This document shows positions 51,651-61,351 of a stretch of 64,000 bases of DNA, piece by piece. The DNA lies in contig NZ_SLUP01000003.1 of NCBI RefSeq assembly GCF_004341235.1, positions 496,001-560,000 on the forward strand. The letters run 5' to 3'. Source of the DNA: Mariniflexile fucanivorans (GTDB lineage: Bacteria; Bacteroidota; Bacteroidia; Flavobacteriales; Flavobacteriaceae). Made by a program: the position numbers and the translations under genes. The notes under the pieces are model-generated. The model did no database searches, was not told the DNA's origin, and saw nothing but the letters and a program-made list of their open reading frames with translations. Each line of letters starts with the position of its first letter. Position 1 is the stretch's first letter.

Positions 51651-54314
51651 CTAACCCAAACTAGCTAAACTAGCCTTCAAAGTCTCAATTTTAGCTAAAG
51701 CATCCGCCTCTTTGTTACGTTCGATAGTGATAACTTGTTCGGGAGCACCAGCAACAAAACGCTCGTTTGACAGTTTCTTTTGCACCGATTTCAAAAAGCC
51801 TTCGGTATAATTTAACTCTTCCGTTAGTTTTTTAATTTCAGCATCAACATCAATACTGCCTTCCATAGGAATAAAATACTCGTTGGATTTTACTCGAAAA
51901 GTTAAAGCACCTTCAACCGTTTCATTTACATAATTTACAGCTTCCAGATTTCCTAATTTAGAAATAATATCATCAAACGCTGTGCTTGATTTTTCATTAT
52001 TAATAACCGAAAAACCAATGGCATCTTTAAACGCCATATTTTTTTCTTTTCTGATATTTCTAATCCCAGAAATAACTTCCGAAGCAAATTCAAAATCCGT
52101 AATCAAAGTCTCATTTACAGATTTTGCTTCTGGCCATTTAGAAACAATTAACGCTTCTTCTGAAGTTCTTTCAGCTATATAATGCCAAATATCCTCCGTT
52201 AAAAATGGCATAAACGGATGTACTATTTTTAAATTTTCTTCAAAAATGGCAATGATGGATTTATAGGTAACCGCATCGATAGGTTGTTGGTAAGCAGGTT
52301 TTACCATTTCTAGTAACCAACCACAAAAATCGTCGTAAATAAGTTTATAAATAGCCATTAAAGCATCGCTTAAGCGGTATTTACTAAAATGATCTTCAAT
52401 GTCGATTAAAGCTTTTTGGAATTTCGATTCGTACCAAGCAATGGCCGTTTTACTAGAATTTGGTTGCTGAATAGTGTCGCTAATTTCCCAACCATCAACC
52501 AAACGATAGGCATTCCAAATTTTGTTTCCAAAACCTTTTCCTTGTTGGCAAAGGGCTTCATCAAACATTAAATCGTTTCCTGCAGCGCTACTTAAAAGTA
52601 AGCCCACGCGAACGCCATCGGCACTGTATTCTTCAATTAATTTTAAAGCATCCGGTGAATTCCCTAAGGATTTACTCATTTTTCGGCGTTGCTTATCACG
52701 AACCAAACCGGTTAAATACACGTTATTGAATGGTTTTTCACCTTTATATTCGTAACCTGCAATGATCATACGGGCTACCCAAAAGAATAGAATGTCTGGA
52801 CCAGTCACTAAATCGTTGGTTGGGTAATAATATTTTATATCGGCATTTTCTGGGTTTCTGATGCCATCAAACACACTCATTGGCCATAACCAAGAGCTGA
52901 ACCAGGTATCTAAGGCATCAGTATCTTGACGCAAGTCACTGGTTTTTAGTTGTTGGTTATTAGTTTTTTGTTTTGCTAATTCTAGAGCTTCTTCAACGGT
53001 TTCAGCAACAACAAAATCTTCTTTTCCATCTCCATAATAGTAAGCAGGAATTTGTTGCCCCCATAATAATTGACGTGAAATATTCCAATCGCGGATGTTT
53101 TCCATCCAATGGCGATAGGTGTTTTCAAACTTTTTAGGAAATAATTTAATCTCAGGGTCATCGCCTAAAACCGCTTCAATAGCTGGTTTTACTAAATCTT
53201 GCATTTTTAAGAACCATTGATCTGAAAGTCGTGGTTCGATAACCGCTTTGGTTCTTTCAGACGTTCCTACTTTATTAATATGTGTTTCCGTTTTTACTAA
53301 AAAGCCTTTTTCTTCTAATTCTTGAGTAATTTCTTTACGAACTACAAATCGGTCTTTCCCTTGATAATGCAACCCGAAGCTGTTTAAGCTGGCGTCTTCA
53401 TTAAAAATATCAATCACTTCAAGTTTATGCTTATCACCTAAAACCTTATCGTTCTCATCGTGTGCAGGCGTTACCTTCAGGCAACCTGTACCGAATTCCA
53501 TATCTACATACTCGTCTTCGATAATAGGAATCACACGGTTGCAAATAGGTACAATGGCTTTTTTTCCACGTAAGTCTGCAAAACGTTCATCATTTGGGTT
53601 GATACAAATAGCGGTATCACCAAAAATGGTTTCAGGACGCGTGGTGGCGATGGTTAAAGCCTCCCCTAGCCCCTCCAAAAGAGGGGAACCATCCTCATTA
53701 AGGATTTTATATTTCAAATAATATAGGTTGCCTTGTTTTTCTTCATAAATCACTTCTTCATCAGACAGTGTAGTTTTAGCTTCTGGATCCCAATTAACCA
53801 TTCGGTAGCCGCGATAAATAAGTCCTTTGTTATGTAAATCGACAAACACTTTAATCACTGCTTCACTCATATCATCATCCATGGTGAATTTGGTTCTATC
53901 CCAATCGCAAGAACAGCCTAATTTTTTAAGTTGTTCCAATATAACGCCACCGTATTCGTGGGTCCATTCCCAAGCATGTTTTAAAAACTCTTCGCGTGTT
54001 AAATTATTTTTATCAATGCCTTGTTCCTTCAGTTTTGCAACCACTTTAGCTTCAGTAGCAATAGACGCATGGTCGGTACCAGGTACCCAACAGGCATTTT
54101 TACCCTGCAAACGTGCACGACGTATCAATACATCTTGAATGGTATTATTCAACATATGCCCCATGTGTAATACACCTGTAACGTTTGGTGGCGGAATTAC
54201 AATGGTATAAGGCTCTCTTTCATCTGGTGTTGAATGAAAATAATTGTGTTTCATCCAGTAATTGTACCACTTGGTTTCTACCTGACTAGCATCGTATTTT
54301 GAAGGCATTTGCAT
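51651..54314 (-). CDS. valS: Valyl-tRNA synthetase
   Basis: About 887 residues from [13 protein letters not shown] (54314). The frame runs 33 bases further upstream, but a -7 box (54345-54352) makes that start unlikely; Met two codons later is also possible. Class I synthetase charging tRNA(Val). HIGH-type motif [17 protein letters not shown]1 editing domain with [24 protein letters not shown] (KMSKS loop); [10 protein letters not shown]; anticodon-binding domain and C-terminal coiled-coil arm (~820-887). Within the CP1 region a dispersed palindromic repeat is carried in frame (53659-53686). Its 3' end has a decayed duplicate at 44985-45130. Convergent with the hotspot genes. Confidence 0.96.
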   Translation of the reverse strand: MQMPSKYDASQVETKWYNYWMKHNYFHSTPDEREPYTIVIPPPNVTGVLHMGHMLNNTIQDVLIRRARLQGKNACWVPGTDHASIATEAKVVAKLKEQGIDKNNLTREEFLKHAWEWTHEYGGVILEQLKKLGCSCDWDRTKFTMDDDMSEAVIKVFVDLHNKGLIYRGYRMVNWDPEAKTTLSDEEVIYEEKQGNLYYLKYKILNEDGSPLLEGLGEALTIATTRPETIFGDTAICINPNDERFADLRGKKAIVPICNRVIPIIEDEYVDMEFGTGCLKVTPAHDENDKVLGDKHKLEVIDIFNEDASLNSFGLHYQGKDRFVVRKEITQELEEKGFLVKTETHINKVGTSERTKAVIEPRLSDQWFLKMQDLVKPAIEAVLGDDPEIKLFPKKFENTYRHWMENIRDWNISRQLLWGQQIPAYYYGDGKEDFVVAETVEEALELAKQKTNNQQLKTSDLRQDTDALDTWFSSWLWPMSVFDGIRNPENADIKYYYPTNDLVTGPDILFFWVARMIIAGYEYKGEKPFNNVYLTGLVRDKQRRKMSKSLGNSPDALKLIEEYSADGVRVGLLLSSAAGNDLMFDEALCQQGKGFGNKIWNAYRLVDGWEISDTIQQPNSSKTAIAWYESKFQKALIDIEDHFSKYRLSDALMAIYKLIYDDFCGWLLEMVKPAYQQPIDAVTYKSIIAIFEENLKIVHPFMPFLTEDIWHYIAERTSEEALIVSKWPEAKSVNETLITDFEFASEVISGIRNIRKEKNMAFKDAIGFSVINNEKSSTAFDDIISKLGNLEAVNYVNETVEGALTFRVKSNEYFIPMEGSIDVDAEIKKLTEELNYTEGFLKSVQKKLSNERFVAGAPEQVITIERNKEADALAKIETLKASLASLG
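53659..53686. repeat. CCCCTCC-type dispersed palindrome inside the valS coding region
   Basis: GCCTCCCCTAGCCCCTCCAA followed by AAGAGGGG; hairpin arms CCCCT/AGGGG. The preceding TGGTTAAA and this block match a repeat I know as intergenic in many Bacteroidota genomes. Here it is translated on the minus strand as about PLLEGLGEA in the ValRS editing domain. Confidence 0.6.
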
Positions 54315-54344
54315 ACTTTGGAATAGTTTTTGAATAATAATTGG

Positions 54345-54352
54345 CAAAAGTA
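54345..54352 (-). promoter_or_regulatory. valS: -7 promoter box for valS
   Basis: TACTTTTG on the minus strand, an exact TAnnTTTG match, 31 bases upstream of the chosen start. It argues against the longer reading frame. Confidence 0.5.
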
Positions 54353-54629
54353 CTTATATTTCTTTTTCTGTGAAAGGTATAATAACAGATTGATAAAAGC
54401 ATTTATGAGTTATTTTAACAAAATTTAAGAATTATAATATAAAAGGAATATGTACATTTAGCCTATGAAAAGGACTTTAAACATGCATTTCATCTATTAT
54501 TTTTGCTGTTTAAAGGAAAAATAAGTATTTTCGAACCGAGATTTAATGCTGAAAATCATTAAAAAAGACTTAAATGTCTGGACCATTAACACATAAAGAA
54601 ATAAAAACAACAAAACAAATACATTAACA

Positions 54630-55055
54630 ATGAAAAAATTATTTACAATTTTATTTATCGGATTAGTAAGTTTAGCCGTTAACGCACAAGATAAGGTAGC
54701 TAAAATAGAGTTTAAAACAGATACCGTTGATTATGGAACTATTGAAAAAGGTTCTAACGGTGTACGTGTTTTTGAATTTACAAACACAGGGAACGCTCCA
54801 TTAATTATATCGAATGTAACTTCTAGCTGTGGATGTACCATTCCTAAAAAACCAGACGGCCCTATTTTACCTGGAAAAACTGGCGAAATTGAGGTTAAAT
54901 ATGATACCAACAGAGTAAACCCAATTAGAAAAACAATTACGGTTATATCAAACGCTGAAACGCCAACTGTTGCCTTAAAAATTAAAGGTGATGTTGTAGA
55001 CTCTAAAAGTGCTAGTGTACTTGAAAAAACCAATAAAAGTATTGTTCAACAATAA
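54630..55055 (+). CDS. DUF1573 family secreted protein
   Basis: 141 residues with a Sec signal peptide (MKKLFTILFIGLVSLAVNAQ). The mature part is one Ig-like beta domain of the DUF1573 type: FKTDTVDYGTIEKGSNGVRV, FEFTNTGNAPLIISNVTSSC, CGCTIPKKP and ILPGKTGEIEVKYDT. The conserved SSCGCT cysteine pair is present. The family is abundant in Bacteroidota, periplasmic or surface-located, and of unknown function. Monocistronic, followed by a terminator shared with the convergent protease gene. Confidence 0.95.
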   Translation: MKKLFTILFIGLVSLAVNAQDKVAKIEFKTDTVDYGTIEKGSNGVRVFEFTNTGNAPLIISNVTSSCGCTIPKKPDGPILPGKTGEIEVKYDTNRVNPIRKTITVISNAETPTVALKIKGDVVDSKSASVLEKTNKSIVQQ

Positions 55056-55075
55056 GAACTATATATAATTACAAC

Positions 55076-55107
55076 AAAATCCTTAAGCCTTTGCTTAGGG
55101 ATTTTTT
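55076..55107 (+). terminator. Terminator after the DUF1573 gene
   Basis: AAAATCCTTAAGC, a 4-base loop, GCTTAGGGATTTT and T6; about 20 bases after the stop. On the minus strand it may also serve the convergent protease gene, though the T-run is shorter there. Confidence 0.85.
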
Positions 55108-55109
55108 GT

Positions 55110-56450
55110 TTAATATGGGTTTTCTAAATTAAAACTAAAGGTCAACACTTTTCCATCTCTATCTACTTTTAAACGAATTCGCTTACCAACTTCTTCATAA
55201 AACTCGTGTGTAATTTGTTGTAATGAAAATTGATACGACGGTTTATTATTTATACTAATGATAACGTCATCAATAAGTAAGCCTGCCCTTTCTGCGGGTG
55301 AATTTTTACGTAATTCTACAATAATGTATGCTGGTTTTAACGATATTTTATAATGCTCATCAGTAACAACCCTTATGCTATTTATAGCATCATCATTTTT
55401 TAATATGCCTGCTTTTTCTTTTAAAATTCTATCATCAACTTCCTTAACAAACCTAAAACCATAGTGAGCTAGTTCTATTCCACTTTTATTATAACTAAAG
55501 GGCTCTTTAAAATAAGTATTCTTTTTAAGTGTTACTAAGGCATTTTTATAATCGAAAATCCAATTGAATCGTTTTAAAACATTGCCTGCCAAACTACCAT
55601 TTCGGTCCTTAACCATTTTTGCATACAAAACAGAAGTACTATCTGGATATGCTACATTGGCATTTTTCAAAACAAAACTTTTTAAATGAAGCGCTTCAAT
55701 TTTAGAACGTTTACCATAAATACTACCACTTAAACCATGCCCTAAAAAATCATTAAAAAACTTGGTGCCTGATGTAATACCCAATGAATCGTTTTCAAAC
55801 AACCACAACACATCGCTACCTCCAGAATCTATAAGTAGTTTAACTGGTACTTGTTTGTCTTTAATAGTTACATCTGCATTAATATATGGTTTACCACTAT
55901 GAAACTCAAGATTAAATATTTCACAGGTTCTACACTTTTTATAACGATATGCCTCAGGTTCTGTTAATTTTAAATATTTCTTTACATAATTTATTTCAAC
56001 AACTAAATCCTTAAAAATATCGTTTCCAATAATACCATGAACTGGAAACCCTAATTTTGGTGCTAAATTTAAATTAGCTTCGTAAATGGCATAAAGCTCT
56101 TGGTTTAGCTTAATAGCATCACCGATTTTAAGTAGATTGTTACTAGATTTTAATGCTTCAATCGATTCGCCTTCTCCCAATCCTCTTAAAAAAAATGACT
56201 CTGTGTTTTTAATTTTCAAAGTATCGGAAACATTTAAAAAGTTGAATATAATAGGTTTGCTAACACCTGTATCCAATAAAAACGACAAGGTAACTCCATT
56301 AATTTCCACAGGAATAATAATCAAATTATTTACAAGCTGAAACTTAATTTTATCCGATTTGTGTTTATTTTGTATAGTAAAACTGTCCTGAGAAAACCCA
56401 AGATTACAAAATGAAGAAACCATAATCATAAATAACACAAACGTTTTCAT
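55110..56450 (-). CDS. Retropepsin-like aspartyl protease with PDZ domain
   Basis: 446 residues with a signal peptide (TFVLFMIMVSSFCNLGFS), so it acts in the periplasm or outer envelope. Two aspartic-protease lobes each carry the catalytic motif: VTLSFLLDTGVSKPIIFN (DTG, ~60-77) and VKLLIDSGGSDVLWLF (DSG, ~203-218). Two lobes in one chain contrasts with single-lobe retropepsins that dimerise. GIIGNDIFKDLVVEINY and LAGNVLKRFNWIFDY are the flap-like family motifs. The C-terminal ~95 residues are a PDZ domain (IIVELRKNSPAERAGLLIDD). Substrate unknown; envelope protein quality control is plausible. Convergent with the DUF1573 gene. Confidence 0.92.
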   Translation of the reverse strand: MKTFVLFMIMVSSFCNLGFSQDSFTIQNKHKSDKIKFQLVNNLIIIPVEINGVTLSFLLDTGVSKPIIFNFLNVSDTLKIKNTESFFLRGLGEGESIEALKSSNNLLKIGDAIKLNQELYAIYEANLNLAPKLGFPVHGIIGNDIFKDLVVEINYVKKYLKLTEPEAYRYKKCRTCEIFNLEFHSGKPYINADVTIKDKQVPVKLLIDSGGSDVLWLFENDSLGITSGTKFFNDFLGHGLSGSIYGKRSKIEALHLKSFVLKNANVAYPDSTSVLYAKMVKDRNGSLAGNVLKRFNWIFDYKNALVTLKKNTYFKEPFSYNKSGIELAHYGFRFVKEVDDRILKEKAGILKNDDAINSIRVVTDEHYKISLKPAYIIVELRKNSPAERAGLLIDDVIISINNKPSYQFSLQQITHEFYEEVGKRIRLKVDRDGKVLTFSFNLENPY

Positions 56451-56579
56451 GGTAACTAACTATGCTTTACATGCATATAATTTACAAATCTTTATAACAC
56501 CAATCTTAATTTAGTATGTATTTTAATAAACTTAAAGATAATTTTCTCAACTTTGCGCCCTATAAATTATTTTAAATAA

Positions 56580-57770
56580 ATGCCAACTATCTCTACAAAA
56601 GGGCTTTTAATGCCTGAATCTCCTATTAGAAAACTAGTTCCTTATGCAGAACAAGCTGCTAAAGATGGAAAATTTATATACTATTTAAATATAGGTCAAC
56701 CTGATATTAAAACACCTGAAGCTGCTTTAAAAGCCGTTAGGGAAAATGATGTGGAAATTTTATCATATTCAAAATCTGAAGGTTCAGGGGCTTATAGAAA
56801 AAAACTTGCCAACTATTTTAAGATACATGACATTGACGTAGATTCTAAAGATATTGTAGTAACTACAGGGGCTAGTGAAGCCTTACTTTTTGTTTTTGGC
56901 AGCATCATGGATCCTGATGATGAAGTAATTATTTCCGAACCATTTTACGCTAATTATATTGCTTTTTCAACAGCTTCAGGTGTAAAAGTGGTACCAATTG
57001 TTTCTAAAATTGAAGATAACTTCGCCTTACCTTCAATTGAGGCATTTGAAAAATTGATTACACCAAAAACGAAAGCTATTTTAATTTGCAACCCTGGGAA
57101 TCCTACAGGAAATTTATATTCGAAAGAAGAAATTCAAAAATTAACAGCAATTGTTAAAAAGCATGATTTATTTTTAATTGCAGATGAAGTTTACCGCGAG
57201 TTTGTGTACGATGGTGAAACCCACTACTCCATCATGCAAGAAAAGGAAATTGAAGATCATGCCATTATGATTGATTCTGTTTCCAAACGATACAGCATGT
57301 GTGGAGCACGCGTTGGCTGTTTGGTTTCAAAAAACAAAAGCGTTATACAAACCGTAATCAAATTTGCACAAGCGCGCTTAAGTCCGCCAACATACGCTCA
57401 AATTGCAAGTGAAGCAGCCCTAGATACACCTAGAAGCTATTTTGATGAAGTAATTGCGGAATATATTGGACGAAGAGATACTTTAATAAGCGAACTTAAC
57501 AAAATTGAAGGTATAAAAGTAAGCAATCCTAAAGGTGCTTTTTATTGTGTAGTAGAATTACCTGTGAAAAATTCCGATCATTTTGCACAGTGGCTTCTGG
57601 AAGAATTTGACGTTAATGGCGAAACCGTTATGGTTGCTCCTGCAGGTGGGTTTTATTCCACGCCAGGTTTGGGTTTAAACCAAATCCGTATTGCTTACGT
57701 ACTTAAAAAAGAAAGTTTAATTAAAGCCGTAAATATTTTAAAAGAAGCGCTTAAAGTTTATAAAGACTAA
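56580..57770 (+). CDS. PLP-dependent aminotransferase, class I/II
   Basis: 396 residues. Fold type I aminotransferase. Motifs: YYLNIGQPDIKTPEAALKAV (substrate lid), VVTTGASEALLFVFG, LICNPGNPTGNLYSKEEIQ (Asn of NPTG), LIADEVYREFVYDG (Asp pairing with the PLP ring), SVSKRYSMCGARVGCLV (Lys forming the Schiff base) and the Arg of GLNQIRIAYVL that holds the substrate carboxylate. It matches aspartate/aromatic aminotransferase-like enzymes, but the exact substrate is not decided by sequence. A near -7 box (CAACTTTG) lies just upstream. The stop codon runs into a tandem 7-base repeat. Confidence 0.93.
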   Translation: MPTISTKGLLMPESPIRKLVPYAEQAAKDGKFIYYLNIGQPDIKTPEAALKAVRENDVEILSYSKSEGSGAYRKKLANYFKIHDIDVDSKDIVVTTGASEALLFVFGSIMDPDDEVIISEPFYANYIAFSTASGVKVVPIVSKIEDNFALPSIEAFEKLITPKTKAILICNPGNPTGNLYSKEEIQKLTAIVKKHDLFLIADEVYREFVYDGETHYSIMQEKEIEDHAIMIDSVSKRYSMCGARVGCLVSKNKSVIQTVIKFAQARLSPPTYAQIASEAALDTPRSYFDEVIAEYIGRRDTLISELNKIEGIKVSNPKGAFYCVVELPVKNSDHFAQWLLEEFDVNGETVMVAPAGGFYSTPGLGLNQIRIAYVLKKESLIKAVNILKEALKVYKD

Positions 57771-57816
57771 ACAATTAACAATTAACAATTAACAATTAAC
57801 AATTAACAATTAACAA
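57770..57816. repeat. Tandem 7-base repeat AACAATT, about 6.7 copies
   Basis: Six complete AACAATT units and a partial seventh, beginning at the last base of the aminotransferase stop codon. The unit number is likely to vary by slippage. No gene effect is evident. Confidence 0.9.
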
Positions 57817-57873
57817 AACTAAAAAATTGATAATTCAAAAGTTGTTAATCGCATTTCAATAATATTAAAATTT

Positions 57874-57950
57874 GGGCGTTACCCTAAAGTGTCGGACTTG
57901 GAGTTTATCTCAAGCGAAGTCGTAAGGTTGCAGTCCTTTTTTGAGTTAGC
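57874..57950. repeat. REP-like palindromic element, copy 2 (diverged)
   Basis: Begins GGGCGTTACCCTAAAGTGTC and ends TTGCAGTCCTTTTTTGAGTTAGC-like; compared with the reverse complement of 40021-40114 it shares GGCGxTACCC, GTCGGxCT, TGCAxTCC and the terminal TTAGC. The central part is diverged. Confidence 0.5.
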
Positions 57951-58009
57951 AAAAAAAGATTTCCAATTCAATCTCTAACGTAAAAACACGTTCCAAAACA
58001 AAAAACACC

Positions 58010-59023
58010 GTGAAAATTGAACAAAACATATCTTTAAAACCTTTCAATACTTTTGGTATTGATGCTACAGCAACCCATTTTATAAGCGTTTCATCTATTG
58101 ATGAATTAAAAGAGGTTTTAGCATTAAAAAACTACCCTAACAAACTTATTTTAGGTGGCGGTAGCAATATGTTGCTTACTAAAGATTATGACGGACTTGT
58201 AATTCACATAAACTTAAAAGGTGTTGAAAAAGTTTCTGAAGATGATGATTTTGTTTACGTAAGAGCATCTGCTGGTGAAAATTGGCACGAGTTTGTTATT
58301 TATTGTATTAATAATGATTTTGGGGGCATTGAAAACCTATCCTTAATTCCTGGCAATGTTGGTACGGCACCTATTCAAAATATTGGTGCTTATGGCGTGG
58401 AACTCAAGGATATTTTTCATTCGTGTGAAGCTATGTCTATTGAAACATCTTCAATAAAAACCTTCAACAAACAAGAATGCCGTTTTGATTATAGAAACTC
58501 CATTTTTAAACAAGAAATAAAAGGGCAATTTATAGTTACAAGCGTTACTTTCAAACTCACAAAACGCAACCACCAACTGCACGTTAATTACGGCACTATT
58601 GCTTCACAACTTGAAGCTATGCAAATTGAAAACCCAACTATTCAAGATATTTCAAAAGCTGTTATTTACATTCGCGAAAGCAAATTACCAAACCCAAAAG
58701 ATATTGGAAATAGTGGTAGTTTTTTTAAAAACCCTGTAGTTTCAACTCAGCTTTATAACAAACTACTTCAAAATTTTGAAGATATGCCAAGTTACCCTGT
58801 TTCTAATGATGAAGTAAAAATTCCTGCTGGTTGGCTTATTGAAAAGGCAGGTTTTAAAGGGAAACGTTTTGGTGATTATGGCATTCATAAAAATCAAGCC
58901 TTGGTACTTGTAAATTATGGGAATGCCAAGGGTTCAGACATCTTAAAACTTTCAGAATTAATACAAAGCACTATTAAGCGTTTATTCGAAATTTCAATAG
59001 AAGCCGAAGTAAACATCTTATAA
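58010..59023 (+). CDS. murB: UDP-N-acetylenolpyruvoylglucosamine reductase
   Basis: 337 residues, from a GTG start (58010); no in-frame ATG lies near. FAD enzyme that makes UDP-MurNAc in peptidoglycan synthesis, cytosolic. Type I MurB: NISLKPFNTFGIDATATHFI, LILGGGSNMLLTKDYDGLVI (FAD-binding), LIPGNVGTAPIQNIGAYGVE, CRFDYRNSIFK, NPKDIGNSGSFFKNPVV (catalytic Ser), PAGWLIEKAGFKGKRFGDYG and HKNQALVLVNYGNAKG. All catalytic regions are present, including the C-terminal Glu-containing part. It sits upstream of a sigma/anti-sigma pair in the same orientation but separated by a promoter box. Confidence 0.96.
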   Translation: MKIEQNISLKPFNTFGIDATATHFISVSSIDELKEVLALKNYPNKLILGGGSNMLLTKDYDGLVIHINLKGVEKVSEDDDFVYVRASAGENWHEFVIYCINNDFGGIENLSLIPGNVGTAPIQNIGAYGVELKDIFHSCEAMSIETSSIKTFNKQECRFDYRNSIFKQEIKGQFIVTSVTFKLTKRNHQLHVNYGTIASQLEAMQIENPTIQDISKAVIYIRESKLPNPKDIGNSGSFFKNPVVSTQLYNKLLQNFEDMPSYPVSNDEVKIPAGWLIEKAGFKGKRFGDYGIHKNQALVLVNYGNAKGSDILKLSELIQSTIKRLFEISIEAEVNIL

Positions 59024-59038
59024 TACCAAAGAAATTTC

Positions 59039-59046
59039 TAACTTTG
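59039..59046 (+). promoter_or_regulatory. -7 promoter box for the sigma/anti-sigma operon
   Basis: TAACTTTG, exact TAnnTTTG match, 45 bases before the sigma-factor start. It lies 16 bases past the murB stop, suggesting separate transcription. Confidence 0.5.
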
Positions 59047-59090
59047 AAGTTCTATAATAGTTTGTTTTTCAACTTTTAAACCTATTCAAC

Positions 59091-59621
59091 TTGATTTCAT
59101 CCATAGAAAAAGAAATAGTTACCCTATTGGAACGTGGCGATAAAAAAGCCATCACCTTATTGTATGACAACTATTCCGATGCCCTTTATGGTGTTATAAA
59201 AAAAATTATAACAGACGATGACACGGCACAAGATGTGCTTCAAGAAAGCTTTATAAAAATTTGGCGCTACGCTAAAAAATACGATTCTAGCAAAGCAAAA
59301 TTATTTACTTGGCTTTACAGAATTGCCTATAATACTGCCATAGACAAAGTTAGATCTCAAAAAAATAAAGATGGAAAGGAAATCCAAATAGAAAATTCTA
59401 CCGTATATAAAATATCAGCGGACGAATTAAATCAGGATGTTATGGACATGCAAAAACACCTGAGTAGTTTGGACGAAAAATATCAAATAGTAATAAATGC
59501 ACTCTTTTTTGAAGGCATGACCCAACAAGAAGCCAGCGAAGAACTCGATATACCGCTGGGCACTATAAAATCGAGATTAAAAATTGGATTGCGTGAATTG
59601 AAAAAAATTTATAATCCCTAA
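59091..59621 (+). CDS. ECF-type RNA polymerase sigma factor
   Basis: 176 residues from a TTG at 59091. Sigma-70 region 2 (IVTLLERGDKKAITLLYDNY, DVLQESFIKIWRYAKKYDSS, TWLYRIAYNTAIDKVRSQ) and region 4 (YQIVINALFFEGMTQQEASE, LDIPLGTIKSRLKIGLRELK, with the helix-turn-helix) are complete. No region 3, as for ECF sigmas. It directs RNA polymerase to stress or envelope-response promoters. The downstream gene, 11 bases on, is its probable anti-sigma. The pair resembles SigK/RskA-type systems. Confidence 0.93.
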   Translation: MISSIEKEIVTLLERGDKKAITLLYDNYSDALYGVIKKIITDDDTAQDVLQESFIKIWRYAKKYDSSKAKLFTWLYRIAYNTAIDKVRSQKNKDGKEIQIENSTVYKISADELNQDVMDMQKHLSSLDEKYQIVINALFFEGMTQQEASEELDIPLGTIKSRLKIGLRELKKIYNP

Positions 59622-59632
59622 TTAAAAATGTC

Positions 59633-60421
59633 ATGAATGCGAAAATAACTACTTTTTTAAATTCTGGCCTACTAGAAAAATATCTATTAGGTGATACCAC
59701 GACTGCGGAAACAGACATGGTTGAATCTTATATTTCAAAATATCCAGAAGTACAGAATTTCTACAACACATTACAATACAACTTAGAAATAGTTGCTAAA
59801 AGCAATGCTGTTGAAGCTCCTACAAGCGTCTTAAATAACATTTTAGATGCACTTGATGAAGCACCCGTTGTACAATTAAATACCACAAAAAAATACAAAT
59901 CTTGGTACAAGATTAGTATTGCGGCTAGTATTGTAGCCTTTATGTTCGCTGGTACATCTTATTTGTTCTATCAACAAAACCAAAGATTAAATGAAGAAAA
60001 CCAAGTAGTGGTTGATGAAATTTTTGACTTGCGTAGTGATATTGAAGCGAATAATAAAAAGTTGGATAATGTTATGAACCAATTTATGGAGCTTAACGAC
60101 CCTAACACCTACAAATACATCATGCAAGGTAATAACCGTGCTATAAATTTAAAAACAGTTGCTTACATTAATCCTAAAGAAAAAACATCAATGATTGATG
60201 TAGTGTCTTTACCTGAATTACCCGAGGAACAATGCTACCAAATTTGGGCAGAATTACAAGGTAAAATGGTAAGCTTAGGTATTTTAAATGAAGCCGATAG
60301 ACAATTAAGAGTCATACCATATACAGAAAACGCATTAGCACTAAACATTACCATTGAACCAAAAGGCGGAAATACCAGAGCATCTTTAGATAACATGGTC
60401 GCCGAAATTGATTTACAGTAA
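59633..60421 (+). CDS. RskA-like membrane anti-sigma factor
   Basis: 262 residues. N-terminal ~85 residues form a cytosolic zinc-free anti-sigma domain (LLEKYLLGDTTTAETDMVES). A single transmembrane segment SIAASIVAFMFAGTSYLFY (~91-109) and a coiled-coil stalk (NQRLNEENQVVVDEIFDLRS) follow. The extracytoplasmic RskA domain (~160-262) contains VVSLPELPEEQCYQIWAELQ, GKMVSLGILNEADRQL and LNITIEPKGGN. It would hold the upstream sigma at the membrane until regulated proteolysis. Co-operon with the sigma gene, followed by a strong terminator. Confidence 0.9.
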   Translation: MNAKITTFLNSGLLEKYLLGDTTTAETDMVESYISKYPEVQNFYNTLQYNLEIVAKSNAVEAPTSVLNNILDALDEAPVVQLNTTKKYKSWYKISIAASIVAFMFAGTSYLFYQQNQRLNEENQVVVDEIFDLRSDIEANNKKLDNVMNQFMELNDPNTYKYIMQGNNRAINLKTVAYINPKEKTSMIDVVSLPELPEEQCYQIWAELQGKMVSLGILNEADRQLRVIPYTENALALNITIEPKGGNTRASLDNMVAEIDLQ

Positions 60422-60449
60422 ACTGATTAATAGCTAAAATCCCTCAAGG

Positions 60450-60486
60450 AAAAAGCCTCATTTGAAAATACAAATGAGGCTTTTTT
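60450..60486 (+). terminator. Terminator of the sigma/anti-sigma operon
   Basis: AAAAGCCTCATTTG, 6-base loop, CAAATGAGGCTTTT and T6; fourteen perfect pairs. Can also act for the convergent aquaporin gene. Confidence 0.94.
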
Positions 60487-60506
60487 AATGGTTATAAACT
60501 AGTTAA

Positions 60507-61193
60507 TTACTCTTTATCAAATAATGCTTTATGAATAAATCCAGCTACAATGGCACCTGCAATAGGAGCTGCCCAAAACAACCAAAGCTGGCTTGTAAAT
60601 TCGCCACCAGCAAATAATGCCTGACTTGTAGAGCGCGCAGGATTAACAGAGGTATTAGATATTGGGATACTTATTAAATGAATTAAAGTTAATGCTAAAC
60701 CTATTGCTATTCCTGCAAAACCAGCAGGCGCTTTTGGATAGGTGCTACCTAAAATAATTAATAGAAAAAACATAGTAAGTACAAATTCGGTAATTAAAAC
60801 GGACACCATACTATAGCCGCCAGGAGATAACTCGCCATAACCATTTGCGGCAAAACCGCCAATATCAACATAATCCGATTTACCAGTAACAATAAGGTAC
60901 AATACTCCAGCTGCTGCAATGCCTCCTACAACTTGAGCTACAATGTAACCAAGTATATTTTTAGCTTCAAACTTACCACCAGCCCATAACCCTAAAGTTA
61001 CCGCTGGATTAAAATGCGCTCCCGAAATATGCCCAACCGCATAAGCCATGGTTAAAACAGTAAGACCGAATGCCAGTGCAACACCCATAAAACCAATACC
61101 CAATTCGGGGAAAGCTGCTGCAAAAATGGCACTTCCGCAACCACCAAAAACAAGCCAAAATGTTCCAAAAAATTCTGCAAATAATTTTTTCAT
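60507..61193 (-). CDS. aqpZ: Aquaporin Z-like water channel
   Basis: 228 residues, six membrane spans plus two half-helices of the MIP fold. Both NPA boxes are intact: [13 protein letters not shown] (~ residue 60) and [13 protein letters not shown] (~185). N-terminal [20 protein letters not shown] is the conserved AEFxGTxxLVFxGCG start of AqpZ. The aromatic/arginine filter appears water-selective (Arg after the second NPA: NPARS). Monocistronic, minus strand; its promoter region shows no exact -7 match. Confidence 0.95.
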   Translation of the reverse strand: MKKLFAEFFGTFWLVFGGCGSAIFAAAFPELGIGFMGVALAFGLTVLTMAYAVGHISGAHFNPAVTLGLWAGGKFEAKNILGYIVAQVVGGIAAAGVLYLIVTGKSDYVDIGGFAANGYGELSPGGYSMVSVLITEFVLTMFFLLIILGSTYPKAPAGFAGIAIGLALTLIHLISIPISNTSVNPARSTSQALFAGGEFTSQLWLFWAAPIAGAIVAGFIHKALFDKE

Positions 61194-61294
61194 AAATTAA
61201 AATTTTAAAAGGTTAGTTATTTAAATATACATGTTTACAGTTAATTAGACACAAAAAAACAATTTGGTCACATCATGTATATCCATCAATAAAC

Positions 61295-61328
61295 TTGTAG
61301 AAATTATTAGTTAAATCCTGTATATTTG
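61295..61328 (+). promoter_or_regulatory. Promoter of the small membrane protein/glycosyltransferase operon
   Basis: TTG at 61295-61297 and TATATTTG at 61321-61328 (23-base spacer). The ATG follows 23 bases later. Confidence 0.55.
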
Positions 61329-61351
61329 CAAAAAATAATTTAAAATAGAAC

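Noticed and set aside
52960-53000. A second repeat insertion in valS at the segment coding [14 protein letters not shown]
   Set aside because: The length of this segment agrees with what I recall of other flavobacterial ValRS, so it is probably ordinary variable sequence.
54465-54518. Short frame MKRTLNMHFIYYFCCLKEK upstream of the DUF1573 gene as another leader peptide
   Set aside because: No biased codon run and no alternative hairpins downstream; composition is what random AT-rich DNA gives.
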